Assembly (NCBI GenBank): GCA_037349105.1 | Contig: JAYJMM010000121.1 | Location: 1,312,001 to 1,376,000, forward strand | Source of the DNA: Limnomonas spitsbergensis | Taxonomy: Eukaryota; Chlorophyta; Chlorophyceae; Chlamydomonadales | DNA: 64,000 bases | Direction of reading: 5' to 3' | Shown: positions 21,801 to 32,100 of the stretch, one piece after another | How positions within the stretch are numbered: position 1 is the first letter of the stretch | How the letters are laid out: each line of letters begins with the position of its first letter | Notes under the pieces: model-generated | What the model was told of the DNA's origin: nothing | The model's database searches: none | The model's input: only the letters and a program-made list of their open reading frames with translations | Translations under genes and position numbers: made by a program

Positions 21801-24800
21801 TTTCTATGGCTGTTACCTCAAATGGTAATCGATCAGTGGTGTGCCGATTACAGTCCTTACGGTGCTGGATTATGTAGCTCAGTCTAAGTCACCGTAATTT
21901 CTTTCTTTCTTTTTTTCTACCAGCAAAGGACGGTAGTTACTTGCACGATCTCTGAATTATGGCGCATGCACAGCACCGTAACCGACACTAGCGTCCACCA
22001 TCATGGTAACGGCGCAAATGTGGTAGCGGCCCCAAGCTGCGCTGGTTCCTTAACCTCCCCGCCCTAGTACTTAATGATGTAGCTTTCTTTCTTTCTTTCC
22101 CCCATCAGTGATCCCCAGTTGAAGCTGTGCCCGAGAAATAGGGATTTGGCGAAGAACTGGCAGCGGAACAGGCTAGAGGCAAAGTGCCTGACCCAGTGAG
22201 CTAGAGTCTTTCCCAAGCGCTGTGTCGGCGCAAAACCAAAGCCTCCCGTCCAAGCAACCAGAAAGAAAGAAATGAAGACTACGCACTCCGCTGAAGCATG
22301 AGGCGTCCTGGGCCATGGGCCTGGCTATAGCTGAATGAGTGTAGGAATATCCCACTCTAGGCACGGGCAGCTGGGTATCTCTGCCTGCGTCTCTAGCCTG
22401 AATGCCGTCTACGACATTTGGCTGCTGTTGACCACAAATTGATGCAAGCAGGTGCCCTTGCCTTTCAACGTTGTGACCCCAAATGATGCAAACTAGTCCA
22501 TGTTGCCCCCCTCCTCAACGGCAGCAGCACACGGCTTGCTCTGCGTCACACATGGTAACGGCGCAGACGCGGCCTCGGCCCATGCTGCGCTGCTTCCTCA
22601 ACCCTCACGCCCCTGCGGGGCGTAGTTTTCTTTCTTTCTTGCGCCACACAGCAGGGGTTCCCCACCAGCACTTTTCTCTTGAGTTTCACAGGCACCAAAT
22701 TATCGAACCAGTCCATGGCAGTAGCGGCGCGCGGCCCTGCTTTGCTTTACACAACAAGGGGGGGGGAAGCCATCACTCTTAACCCTGCACACATTATTTG
22801 TACGTTACACTGACACCAAATTATCGAACCAGTCCATGGCAGTAGCGGCGCGCGGCCCTGCTTTGCTTTACACAACAAGGGGGGGGGAAGCCATCACTCT
22901 TAACCCTGCACACATTATTTGTGCGTTACACTGACACCAAATTATCGAACCAGTCCATGGCAGTTGCGGCGCGCGGCCCTGCTTTGCTTTACACAACAAG
23001 GGGGGGGAATGGGGGAAGCCATCACTCTTAACCCTGCACACATTATTTGTGCGTTACACTGACACCAAATTATTGAACCAGTCCATGTTGACCCTCTCCT
23101 TAATGGCAGCAGCACACGGCCTGCTATGTGTCACACATGGTAACGACGCGGACGCGGCCTAGGCCCATTCCGCGCTATTTCCTCAACCCTCACGCCCCTG
23201 CGGGGCGTAGTTTTTTCTTTCTTTTTTGCGCAACGCAGCAGGGGTTCACTGCCAGCACTCCTTTTTGTGTTACACAGGTACTAAATTGTTGAACCAGTCA
23301 ATGGCGGCAGCGGCGCGGGTCCCTGATATAGAGGAGGTGTTTCTGCATGTGCAGGCAAGCAAAGGAGCTCAGGGTTTTGGGCGGACTGTTGAAGGGTTTA
23401 GGTTTTGAGGCAGGCTGTCGAAGGGTTTGGGGCGCACTGTTCAAGGGTCTAGGGTTTGGGGCAGACTGTTCTAGGTTGAGGGTTATGGGTAGCGGCGCGC
23501 AACCCTGATGTAGGGGAGGCATCTCTACATGAACAGGTATGCAAGAGGGCTCTGGTTTGGAGAATTGATTTAAGCACGCAAGCTGTCCGCGCAACCCAAT
23601 TAATTAATGAGCCAACATGAAAGCGTGTTACAATATGTGTGTGTACACACTGTTGTAGTATCACGTCTCTTCTTCGGTTGAGGGTTCCAATAATGTACTT
23701 CTACTTACCGGTTTTCAACCCCAGTTTTCTGTCGAAAATAAAGACTTTGTGTCGACAATTTGCCCTGAGGGCAGCATAAAAGGAAATATATTGTTGATGC
23801 CCGAGGGAGGTGAAATCAAATCTACAGGTTTCTGGCTTGCGTTACCCGGCCCATTTATAGAAGGCCCTTTAATGGATGTTCTGAGGCTGATAGGCTGTAA
23901 AAGCAAACGCTGTCACATCCCTCTGTTGTCCTCCTCAGTCAACTGTAAAACTCCATACCTCCTCAGTGCTGCGTAGATGGCCTTCAAACTTCCAAGCGGC
24001 AACAGCAGAGCCATAGCGTTATACACATCACACCACGCAGAACACCACACTCTCGTTTCCCTCAGTATCCCTCCTCACTTTTTTGTGCACGGCCTAAACC
24101 CTGTGTCAGGTGGGCAATGGCGAAGCCATGGAGGTTCACCTAGACCCCAATATCCACCTACAACCCCAAACCCTTATAACTGACATGTTCCCATAAACCC
24201 ATAAACCCTGGTCCCTGTGTCAGGTGGGCAACAACGCAGCCATGGAGTTCAAAATAATCACTGCACCCCTAAACCCTGATTGTTGACATTTCCCCCTAAA
24301 CCCTGAAATATACACCTACCCCCCTAAACCCTTATTGTTAACATTTCCCCCTAAACCCTAGGTGGGCAACGACGAAGCCATAGAGTTCTACAAACGATTT
24401 GGATTCGAGGTGCGTTCCCCCCCTTTCTTTCTGTGTGAACATTGAGGTTGTCAGCGTGTCAGAATTGTGTGAATTGTTTGAACCCTAAACCCTTCAGCCT
24501 ATACGCTGAACCTTAGGCTCCCAAAGACGCTAGAAAGGCATGCCCACACACCTGCACATGCGGCATGCCCTAGCATGTGGCCTTCACCACTGGGCGAGCA
24601 GCCAGTCCAATTTCCTTTCTAGGCACTGCATAGGTTAGAGTGCTTCAGCTACAGTTGAGCTACAGTTCCGCTTCAGTTCAGCTAGAGTTCAGCTTCAGTT
24701 CAGCTTTTGTTCAGCTTCAGTTCAGCTACAGCTCAGCTACAGTTCAGCTTCAGTTCAGCTAAAGTTCAGCTACAGTTCAGCTTCAGTTCAGCTACAGTTC

Positions 24801-25556
24801 AGCTTCAGTTAAGCTTCAGTTAAGCTGCATCAGCTCCCCAGAGCAGCACCGGACTGGCGTAGCATGCCCTGCTGCTTAAGCCACTGTCTTTAGTCCAGTC
24901 ATAAATAAATAAATTCAGATAAAGGCGTAGATTAAGGAAGCTGCCCATCTGGCCGAAGCATGGGCAATGGCTGCCGTCAGTGGTGCAAAGTGTGTCTCAG
25001 CCAGCAGGCCTCCTCCCGGTCAAATCCCCATCGGCCTGTTTGAATTTGTATGGTGCGCACTTCGATTAAGATTGTTTCTTCGTCCCTCATTATTATCAAG
25101 CTTTCATTCGCCTGCATTACAGGTTGTGTGCAAGCAAAGGAGGCGGCTGTGGCTCATACACACAAAACCCTGAACCCCTGAATGTCCGTCCGAAGTTCAA
25201 AAGTAACAGTTGGAGGTCTGGGCCACGGTGCCAGTATAATTAGATCTAATTAGATGTACCCTATGGATGCCGTAATCCGGCACCTGCAGATTTCAAAACC
25301 CTTCCCATGACTGTGCATTAATTAGATATTTTAGTGTCCTACGTGTAGAAATAACACCAGTAGAAATACCACCTCCGCAGCTGTAACGCATCCGCACATG
25401 TCTTTACACTTTGGGCTACAAATTGGTCGAACCGAAAGGAGAAACACTGAGACTGTCTTTCCTCCCCTGAAATGCCAGGTTTGCGAGACAATCAAGGACT
25501 ATTACAGGAGAATAGAACCGCCAGACGCCGTGGTCCTAAGGAGGAAGCTCAGCTGA
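18825..25556 (+). CDS. NAA50: N-alpha-acetyltransferase 50 (NatE catalytic subunit), 7 exons, 158 aa
   Basis: Exons 18825-18926, 19747-19795, 20190-20242, 21510-21579, 23278-23354, 24362-24409 and 25479-25556 join in phase to 158 codons plus TGA; human NAA50 has 169 residues. The enzyme moves acetyl from acetyl-CoA to the alpha-amino group of nascent N-termini and docks on NAA15/NAA10. Conserved features: substrate pocket FPIKY (29-33), VYIVTLGVLAPYR (75-87) with the Tyr equivalent to human Y73, acetyl-CoA loop RSCGIG (87-92), FLHVQ (113-117) with the His equivalent to human H112, EFYKRFGFE (125-133), and DYYRRIEPPDA (140-150) at the peptide-binding C-terminus. Intron 5 starts with GC (CAG, then GCAAGC); the other introns are GT-AG. 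All introns hold repeats, many being copies of the neighbouring exon edges. The start is the first of two in-frame Met codons. Confidence 0.93.
19165..19260 (+). repeat. copies of NAA50 exon 1 donor edge
   Basis: Two stretches, around 19168 (ctgataatatgccaccaggt then gggcaccag) and 19212 (gatcgtaccagatggtggcc then ggagtgggg), parallel the exon 1 end and donor (ccgataaaatatcaggtggg then gccagtg). They lie in intron 1, in the same orientation. Confidence 0.6.
19424..19680 (+). repeat. tandem duplication of about 127 bp in NAA50 intron 1
   Basis: Two nearly identical copies start with aaataaaccctggttggggc and run through the ccggtgcccacatgtcatgc block. No coding function is seen. Confidence 0.9.
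19985..20045 (+). repeat. copy of NAA50 exon 2 end with donor flank
   Basis: The sequence gcctgcaaggacatcacacc, followed by gagctgcactgttcatctca, copies the last 25 bases of exon 2 plus 20 bases of intron 2 (gcatgcagggacgtcaccct, gagctgcactgttcatctca). The donor GT has changed to gtt. Confidence 0.85.
20443..20645. repeat. 12-bp minisatellite (atggaaaatgcc)n in NAA50 intron 3
   Basis: About 17 units of 12 bp. The frame is open on both strands, giving ENAM-type and FSMAF-type repeats, but the tract lies inside an intron. Confidence 0.93.
20692..20884. mobile_element. short inverted-repeat element (MITE-like), about 193 bp
   Basis: The left end (taccgtagatttgatttgcc then tcccctc) and the right end (gagggaaggcaaagcaaatc then tatggta) are inverted repeats of about 27 bp with three mismatches. 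Half-elements of the same family occur at 23735-23830, 34740-34810 and 59580-59660. No coding sequence is present; it lies in NAA50 intron 3. Confidence 0.65.
20930..21050. repeat. 32-bp repeat in NAA50 intron 3
   Basis: Four units with the core attcagattcccttcctctc and agtttcccgcc. Confidence 0.88.
21275..21480 (+). repeat. copies of the NAA50 exon 4 acceptor edge
   Basis: Four pieces at about 21275, 21340, 21388 and 21443 resemble the true boundary acccatgtgcag/gcctctggtaaatc (for example catgtacgggcctctggttc and catgtacaggcctctgttac). Each keeps the catgt-caggcctctg core and then diverges. They lie upstream of exon 4 in the same orientation. Confidence 0.75.
21718..21805 (+). mobile_element. 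short SINE-like element with TTTC tail
   Basis: Starts tggtaacggcgcgg and ends ctttctttctttct. It is flanked by atggctggtacc (21700-21711) and atggctgttacc (21806-21817). Lies in NAA50 intron 4. Confidence 0.78.
22014..22097 (+). mobile_element. short SINE-like element with TTTC tail
   Basis: Starts tggtaacggcgcaaatg and ends ctttctttcttt. The flanks tccaccatca (22004-22013) and tcccccatca (22098-22107) form an imperfect target-site duplication. Lies in NAA50 intron 4. Confidence 0.75.
22553..22639 (+). mobile_element. short SINE-like element with TTTC tail
   Basis: Begins tggtaacggcgcagacgcgg. A hairpin-forming cgcccctgcggggcg stands just before a tttctttct tail. The flanks tgcgtcacaca (22542-22552) and tgcgccacaca (22640-22650) are target-site-duplication-like. 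It is copied, together with its surroundings, at 23137-23226. Confidence 0.82.
22685..23070 (+). repeat. three tandem copies (about 117 bp) of NAA50 exon 5 start
   Basis: Each unit contains caccaaattatcgaaccagt then ccatggcagtagcggcgcg, matching the exon 5 start (actaaattgttgaaccagtc then aatggcggcagcggcgcg). Each is followed by tttacacaacaag and a G-run. Copies start near 22688, 22810 and 22934. A shorter fourth piece lies at 23060-23090. All are upstream of exon 5 and all end in premature divergence. Confidence 0.88.
23137..23226 (+). mobile_element. short SINE-like element, duplicated with its locus
   Basis: Same family, beginning tggtaacgacgcgg and ending in a ttttttctttctttttt tail. The surrounding sequence (ggcagcagcacacggc upstream, cagcaggggttc downstream) also matches the 22553 copy. 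It therefore arose by segmental duplication rather than by an independent insertion. Confidence 0.75.
23490..23540 (+). repeat. decayed copy of NAA50 exon 5 end
   Basis: The stretch gcggcgcgcaaccctgatgt then aggggaggcatctctacatg, aacaggtatgc parallels the exon 5 end. It has a GT donor where the true exon has GC. Coding identity is largely lost. Confidence 0.65.
23735..23830 (+). mobile_element. half-copy of the inverted-repeat element family
   Basis: The block tgtcgacaatttgccctgag, ggcagcat and gcccgagggaggtgaaatca is the reverse complement of 20693-20790. It retains one terminus only. Confidence 0.6.
24105..24250 (+). repeat. two copies of NAA50 exon 6 start
   Basis: At 24112 (aggtgggcaatggcgaagcc) and 24221 (aggtgggcaacaacgcagcc) the acceptor AG and the first 20 bases of exon 6 (gtgggcaacgacgaagccat) recur, each followed by divergence. 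Both are upstream of the true exon, and the intervening tracts are rich in cctaaaccct. Confidence 0.85.
24640..24830. repeat. degenerate (cagttcagcttcagttcagcta) repeat in NAA50 intron 6
   Basis: About 14 units of 11-15 bp with the core cagttcagct. No coding role is seen. Confidence 0.88.
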
Positions 25557-25559
25557 AGT

Positions 25560-26042
25560 GGGTCCAGAGCAGGAATGTCAGCTGCTGGTTGTCCTACCAA
25601 GAGGACACGAGGCTATTACTTGAAAATATAGCCACCGGACGCTGTGGTCCTGAGAAGAAAGCGCAGCTGAAGTTGGTCCAAAGCAGAAAGGTCACCTGAT
25701 GTATTTCTGTCCATGAGGACACATGGCCACTACATGATAGACAATGGACCCGCCGGATGCAGCGGTCTAGAGGAGGAAACTCGGCAACGTTTGTTTGTAC
25801 AAGAGGACACAGGGCCACCGCAGTGGAAGACACCCGCCAGATAGATGCAGCAGTCTAAGTAGAGTAGGAAGCTCAGCTGATGGTAGCTTGTATAAGAGAA
25901 CACAGGGCTCTTCAAACGAGAATATATAGACCCGTCGGATGCCGCAGTCTATAGTAGGAAGCTCAGCTGATGTTTGTTTGTCCAAGAAGACACAAGGCCA
26001 TTGCAATATAGAGAACAGACCCGCCGGATGAAGCGGTCTATA
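25560..26042 (+). repeat. array of NAA50 last-exon copies, proximal block
   Basis: Immediately after the NAA50 stop, five direct copies of the terminal exon follow at about 25594, 25708, 25802, 25890 and 25985, spaced 85-110 bp. Each matches the blocks gagacaatcaaggactatta, gaccgccggatg-gcggtc and gaggaagctcagctga to varying degree. Several keep the stop-codon region gctcagctga. Frames are broken. Confidence 0.9.
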
Positions 26043-26720
26043 GTTAATGACGTCACACCTCTGGACCTTGCTAAAATTAAGCTTGGCCTCGTCGGCAAAC
26101 AAAAAGTCTGCTTAGAAACTCAAGGTAGAAGGCACAAGAAGAAAGACAGGAACGCGTGTTCACCTTCCAAACAACATGAACAACAACAAAAAGGACAGGC
26201 AAATCGTATCTCCTTACCCTGGAGAGACATGCCTTCAAAAAAAACTCTTCATCTTCCACAAAAGCCAGGGCTTGCCACCCTTGCCCGCCCCGGGAGGCAA
26301 GTGGAACTAACTTGTATCGTCGTTAGGAGTGAGGACCCGCTCCATAAGTGCCGCCTTAATGCTAGGGCATTGAAACCATGCAGCGCACTCTCCACATGCT
26401 CGCCATGTCCCATTGCCCAACATTGCTGGCATTAGCGAGTGTGACGATGCTGGTCATTGCGCCGTCCTCTAGTGTCGGCTGTGCTGGCCGTGTCGAGACG
26501 CAAGACCCACACAACCTCAAGTTCGAGCAAACACGGGCACACGCCCTATTGCTAGTAGTGCGGCCCTTAGCATGCGCCAGTACAGCGCCTGCCGTGGCTG
26601 AAACCATGAATAGTGGGAAACCGCATATCTCCCTGTGTTCGGTAATGGGGTCCTTGGGTTCCCCTGTTACCCTCGATCGATCACCTCCAACTGCGCTTGC
26701 TCGTAGGCTGCGTCCATTAG
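26043..26720. other. sequence interrupting the NAA50 last-exon array; no gene recognised
   Basis: Starts with gacgtcacacctctggacct and ttgctaaaattaagcttggc, the end of the gctcggccgcg inverted-repeat family. This makes a transposon insertion likely. Open frames occur on both strands, for example 26378-26806 (+) with a hydrophobic start, but none shows a known domain. Confidence 0.5.
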
Positions 26721-27360
26721 CGCTAGAGCAGGACGCTCAGCTGATATGTTTTCTGTCTGAGGGTCAAAGGACTACTACAAGAGACACGGTGGTCCAGAGA
26801 AGATAGCAAGGTCAGCTGAAGATTGTCCTGCCTGGGTAGGCATCTTATCTGATGTTTTTTCCTGTCAAGAGGACGCAGGGCTAGTACAAAAGAATATACC
26901 TGACAGACGGTCCTAAGGAGGAAGCTCAGCTGGAGTTAGTCCAAATCCGGAGGCCCAGCTGATGGCGCAGGGCTGCTAGCATGCTATAAAAGAATGTAGG
27001 GCTGTGACTTAAAGAGAATACACCTGCCTGATGCAGCGGCCATGAGTATTAAAAACCTCAGCTGTCCATCAGGGCTGTTCATGCCTGGTTGTACTGTCTG
27101 CTAAGAGGGCATACGGCCACTACCGGCCAACAGTAGGAGAATAGCTAGGGATGCTGTGGGGCTGTGGGCCTGAACATGAAACACAGCGGGTGAAGGCCAT
27201 CTTACTAATTTGCAGTCGTTCTGATCAGGCAGCTCCGGTGATCGTGGCTGGGTTGGCAAGACGATCTAGGGCTGCTCTATCTGCTCCTAGAGTCCTAGGT
27301 CTCTTGCATTCCTTGCATGAGGTTGGATCCGCCGGACACTATCATGTCGTCTTGAGCTGA
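26720..27360 (+). repeat. array of NAA50 last-exon copies, distal block
   Basis: About five more decayed copies at 26755, 26865, 27005, 27105 and 27320. They are recognised by ggactactacaagaga, cctaaggaggaagctcagct and gatccgccggacac blocks. Decay increases with distance from the gene. Confidence 0.75.
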
Positions 27361-29128
27361 AAGCGCATCTGACGACGATTACATGCTAGCTATGCTAGCC
27401 CATCTAGTGCTAACGCTGAACGGGTGGCTTCCTCCAGTGATCCACGCCTTATGATATATTTTTGACTGTTTGCGTAGCCAATCAAGCGGAAGCCATCTTC
27501 GGAAGGAATAGGGGAAATTGACTACACGAATTTTAAGCGTAACCATTAATTTTGACGTCGCAGTGTCATCCTTTGACGAACGACCCCATTGCCGTGCCAA
27601 ACGGCCCAGCGGCGTACAGAGGTCAGAAGGTGGTTGCGGCCAGAGCGAATGTGCCAGGCGATTGTGCGGGATGTAGCCGTTCGACGTCGAACGCTGTCAT
27701 CTTACCTATCTCACCTCTGATCTCACCTGTATTATATTATTATCCATATAATATTGTCCCCGTAGGTTCAGTGTGGTGGTATGTGAATTGGTCACATCGA
27801 TTATTACGCAGCCGCCCTAAAGCGTTTTCGAAAGGGTCAGACACAGCGCGAATCGGAGAACCGTTGAAATTTGACGCATTCCGCGGTGTCGTCAATTGAC
27901 GGGTGGCAAGTGACGACACCTTCGCCGTGAAAAGAGGTTAAGGCACATGGCGGAAGCTGAACCCGTCGTGAATGTTCGGTCTCCATGCGATTACTAAGAC
28001 TGTGCGGTGGCACGCGACAATGTGTCACCTGTCGATATCGGCAAATACCCATTTGCTGTTCCCATCGGCCAAACGTCTACTTACAGAGTCGCCAGCTCAC
28101 AGTTTTCGTCCCTTCCATCTCGAAGTAGGCAATCCTGTTCCGACATTGTTCCTCGCCGCCTGCCTCACCGCCGTCCCCGACCTGTTTCAAGTCGAGCTTC
28201 TACCGGGGTCCAGTACCGCTGAGATTGTGCCTGCCTGATCGACGAAGGTGTGTCAATGATCGACTGTCAATGTTTCACTTCTAGAATGATTGAATCCTAA
28301 TTCAGCCTACACCATTTCTCCATCGTCGCCTACGGTACCGTTATGACTAATCATCGCAGTCTTGCCTGACCTCTTACGCGCAGGTCTGCAATCCAATTTC
28401 ACAATCAGAGCCATATAGTCTGTTCTTTTTAATTCAAGTCATTTACGGGGGTGGCGATGAGTCGACCAGCCCGGACACCGCTGATGCGAAAGAGCGGCAC
28501 CATACTGTACATCCCTCCTGTCATTGAGGTGCGAGCTGAACAGCAGCATGTGTGTATGCTTGCATGCATACCTGCAATGCGGATGGGCAGACAGACAGAA
28601 TGCTCTGGGCAGGCATTCTGGATGAAATTGCCCAGGCTGCATGCTGAGGCAGACAAGTAGCAGTGCAGCATATGTTACAGGGCAGGTTTGCATGGCCCGT
28701 GCTCTGAAATGCCTTGCATATACTGAGAGAGTGACATGGTGCTGCGTTCTCATGGTCATGCATGGGGTACAGCTCCAACGCATGTAAGCCATGAACGAGC
28801 TCGCCATGCGCATGGCGTTCATGGTCTCATTATGCATGCACATGGGCTAATCCTGCATGTATGGCATGCGTTGGGATCACCATGCATGCATAGCACACAT
28901 GGGCTCAGCTGTTAAGTATGCACGCATGGCACTCATGAGCTTAGCGATCATGAAACTAGGGGGCAAATGTAGGCAAGACAAACAAAGAAGGAACAGTCAA
29001 GAAGAAATAATAGTTCAGCTGGCACACGAAGTGTGATGTGATGTATCCCTCCAAGATGGGCCAGGCCTGACGCGACGTTTGCCACTACGGGCCACGCATC
29101 AGGGTCGCAGTCGACCCCTTCTAGCGCC
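27361..29128. other. intergenic region between NAA50 and the next gene
   Basis: No convincing gene. 27550-28450 is relatively unique sequence and may hold the promoter of the gene that follows. 28550-28950 is rich in catgcatg tracts. Open frames there are short and low in complexity. Confidence 0.55.
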
Positions 29129-32100
29129 ATGACCTCTTCCGCCAAACCTTGGGAACCTCTCAATTCCTGGAGCACTTGGGCTCACCATGTAGGAGGCATC
29201 CCGATGTGTATGGAGTCAGGGTCAGGTTGGGGGGAGGACAAATTTCCCAGCCTCCAGTTAATCAACGGAATGTTGCTTGTCTGGATGGCAAATTGTCCCC
29301 CCCTGAGGCAATGCCACCTGCACACACCCCCAGGAGGACGCGTCATTCCGCGCCTCATGCGACAACATGCAGCCCATCCTGTCGGCCGATGGTATCTGCA
29401 TGCCTCCATCCGGCGGAGGCGAATCTTGGCAGTACTACCCGCTACCCAGCAGTACACAGCAGTACACTGCGGTGCATAGCAGTGGGCAGCAGTACACCTC
29501 AGCGGCCATGCACCGTGAATCGAACACACTCGCTTCTTCCGCCGCTGCTGCCGCATCTGCAGCAGCAGCAGCAGCAGCTGCGTCTTGCTCCTCACCCTTC
29601 TCCCGGCCCTCGGTCACCCCAGCAGCAATACCCCCAATGATGGACGGCACTTCAGGTCAGTCGGAGGCAGGCTTGATTTGAATTAATTCGGATTAATTCA
29701 GAGGAAGGACGTATCTGGAGGGATGATTGAAGTCGACCAATGGGTCCACAGGTCACTGGACGTTGCGGTGGACGGCACTTCAGGTCAGTCGGAGGGAGGA
29801 TTAATATGAATTAATTCGGATTAATTTGAATTACTTCGGATTAATTTGAATTACTTCGGATTAATTCGGAGGGAGGAAATTTTCGGAGGCAGGGTTTTAT
29901 TTGACCGATGGTTCAACAGGTCAGACGACAATATGGTGGTCTGGTCTGCTGCTCACACATCTCTTTAGCTACTCTTTCAGCTACCGTTGCAGTTTATGTC
30001 CTACTGCTTCAGTCACTGTTTCAGCTACTGTTTCCCGCTACCGTTTCAGCTACGGTCTTCAGCTACTGTCTTCGGCTACAGTTTCAGCTACTGTCTTCAG
30101 TCACTGTCTCCAGCTACTGTCTGCGGTTACAGTTTCAGTCCCTGCCTTCAGTCACTGTCTGAGGGGAGGGGGGGGGGTCATAAGAAAGCGAAGCGCCTAG
30201 GGGTGAAAAAATTGTAGGGTACAGCTGTTGTCTTCAACTACTGTCTTCACCTACTTTTTAGTCACTGCCTACAGTCACACACTCCTATTGCTGTCCTCAT
30301 TTCCTGCCCCCTGTCCTTTCTCTCCGTTTGTCCCACGCATGTCCATCTCTAGCTTCCCCATGTGCATAGTCTGGAAGTCGCAACCCGACCGGGCATGCCA
30401 CCATGCCTGACCCAACCTGGCGACTCAACCCATGCATGCACGATCTGCTGCCCTGACCCTCGGGCCTATGCACGACCCCCTCTGGCGGCATTCTCGGCCA
30501 TGCATGCCCCACACTGTCCATGCATGTAAGTATGCCCTGCCCATATGGCTCATGCACGTCCTGCTTATCCAGCCTACGCACGTCCCCCTCTGGACGCAAT
30601 CTTGCCCTGACCATAACGCTCATGCATGCCCTGACCATAACGCTCATGCATGCCCTGCCCATATCGCTCAGGCACATCCTGCTCTGGCCACCATCTCCCC
30701 CATACAGGTCCCACACTGGCTATATTCCCCCCATGCATCCTGCCCATGCATGCTCTGCCCTGCCCATCCCGCATGTCCCGCTCTTCCTGCCATGCACCCT
30801 GCCCATGCATGCCATGCTGCACCCACCCCGCTGCCTGCTCTGGCTCTGCCATGCATCCTGTCCTTGCATGCCTCAACCTGGCTATGCCACCCTTGCACGT
30901 GTTTCCCTGACGCAGGCGCCTCCATCAGGCATTTGAAACATTTCAACACACCCAGCATGGAAGAGGCAACAGCATCGGGCCTAACCGCCAAACGAATGGC
31001 TGCAAGCACTCATCAGCCGGCAGCTCCAGCTACAGCTCGTGCTTGTCCGTCCGGCGGCGATGGTGACAGAGGCAGCTGGACGAAAAAGGTGCTTCGCCTG
31101 TTCTCCGGTCCGCGAAAGGTGTGTTCATGACGTTACCTCTGGGCCCTGCTTCAATAAAGCTCGGCCACGTCATCAAACATGAATTCAGGTAAAAGGTGGG
31201 TGAGATCAGGGAAGTGATCGGAGTCAGCCAGAGGGCCGTTTTTTGCCGGGCTGGGTAATGATTTTTGGCCGGCTGCGCCAGCCGGGGGGTCTGAAAATGG
31301 CCGGCAGGTGTGGACGGAATTCACCATGAGATATCTCCCTGTACCCCATCCATTCCACACATCCATACTTGCGTCTTCCGGTCCTGGACGGATGGGTGCA
31401 ATGTCCACCTGAAAATCCATTTGTGTATTTTGTTTTTATCGGTCCCTCCCCTCCCCTCTACGGTATCTTTTATATACCGCTAATCCCCCTCCCCCTTTAT
31501 CTGTGAAGCTGCTTCGCCTGTTTTCTGGTCCACGGAGGGAGGGCATAATGTCTGCCATGACCCCATTTGTGTATTTTGTGTACCGTATTTGTACCGCTTC
31601 TATATATTATTTATTTTCTCGGGAGCCCCCCTCTTCGGTAACTGTTAATCTACTCCGCCTGTTTTCTGGTCCACGGAGGGAGGGTATTATGTTTGCCTTA
31701 ACCCCATTCCTGTATTCATTTTTTATTTTGGCCCCCCCCCCTCCATTTGTTAGGCTGATAGGGATGCCTACTTCCTATGAGTGGAGCTGTGGACCACCTA
31801 GGTTAAAATGTGGAGACGGCGGCCTTTTATACGTGGAACGCCTGTTTTTAAATGTGGTACTGCGCATGCACTTGTCGCTGCTGCTGCTGCCCGTTGTTTT
31901 CATGGCAATGGCGGCCTCCTATGTGTGGAGCAGCTGTTTTCAATCGCGGCACTTATTTGAAATGCGGCATGTTCCTGCTGCCTGCTGTTGTCCCCCCGGC
32001 AGGGGAAACAGACTGCTCTTGGAAGCACCCGTCACGTATCCAGCAATAAGGAGGTTCCTGTCGTGCTGTTCGAACGCGCCACCGTCGCGTATCAATATGT

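Noticed and set aside
24110..24250. Additional NAA50 exons
   Set aside because: Only the acceptor and about 20 bases match exon 6 before divergence; frames break and the true exon follows at 24362.
26378..26806. Possible 142-aa secreted protein
   Set aside because: The frame lies in the segment interrupting the NAA50 exon array, has no domain, and the opposite strand is also open.
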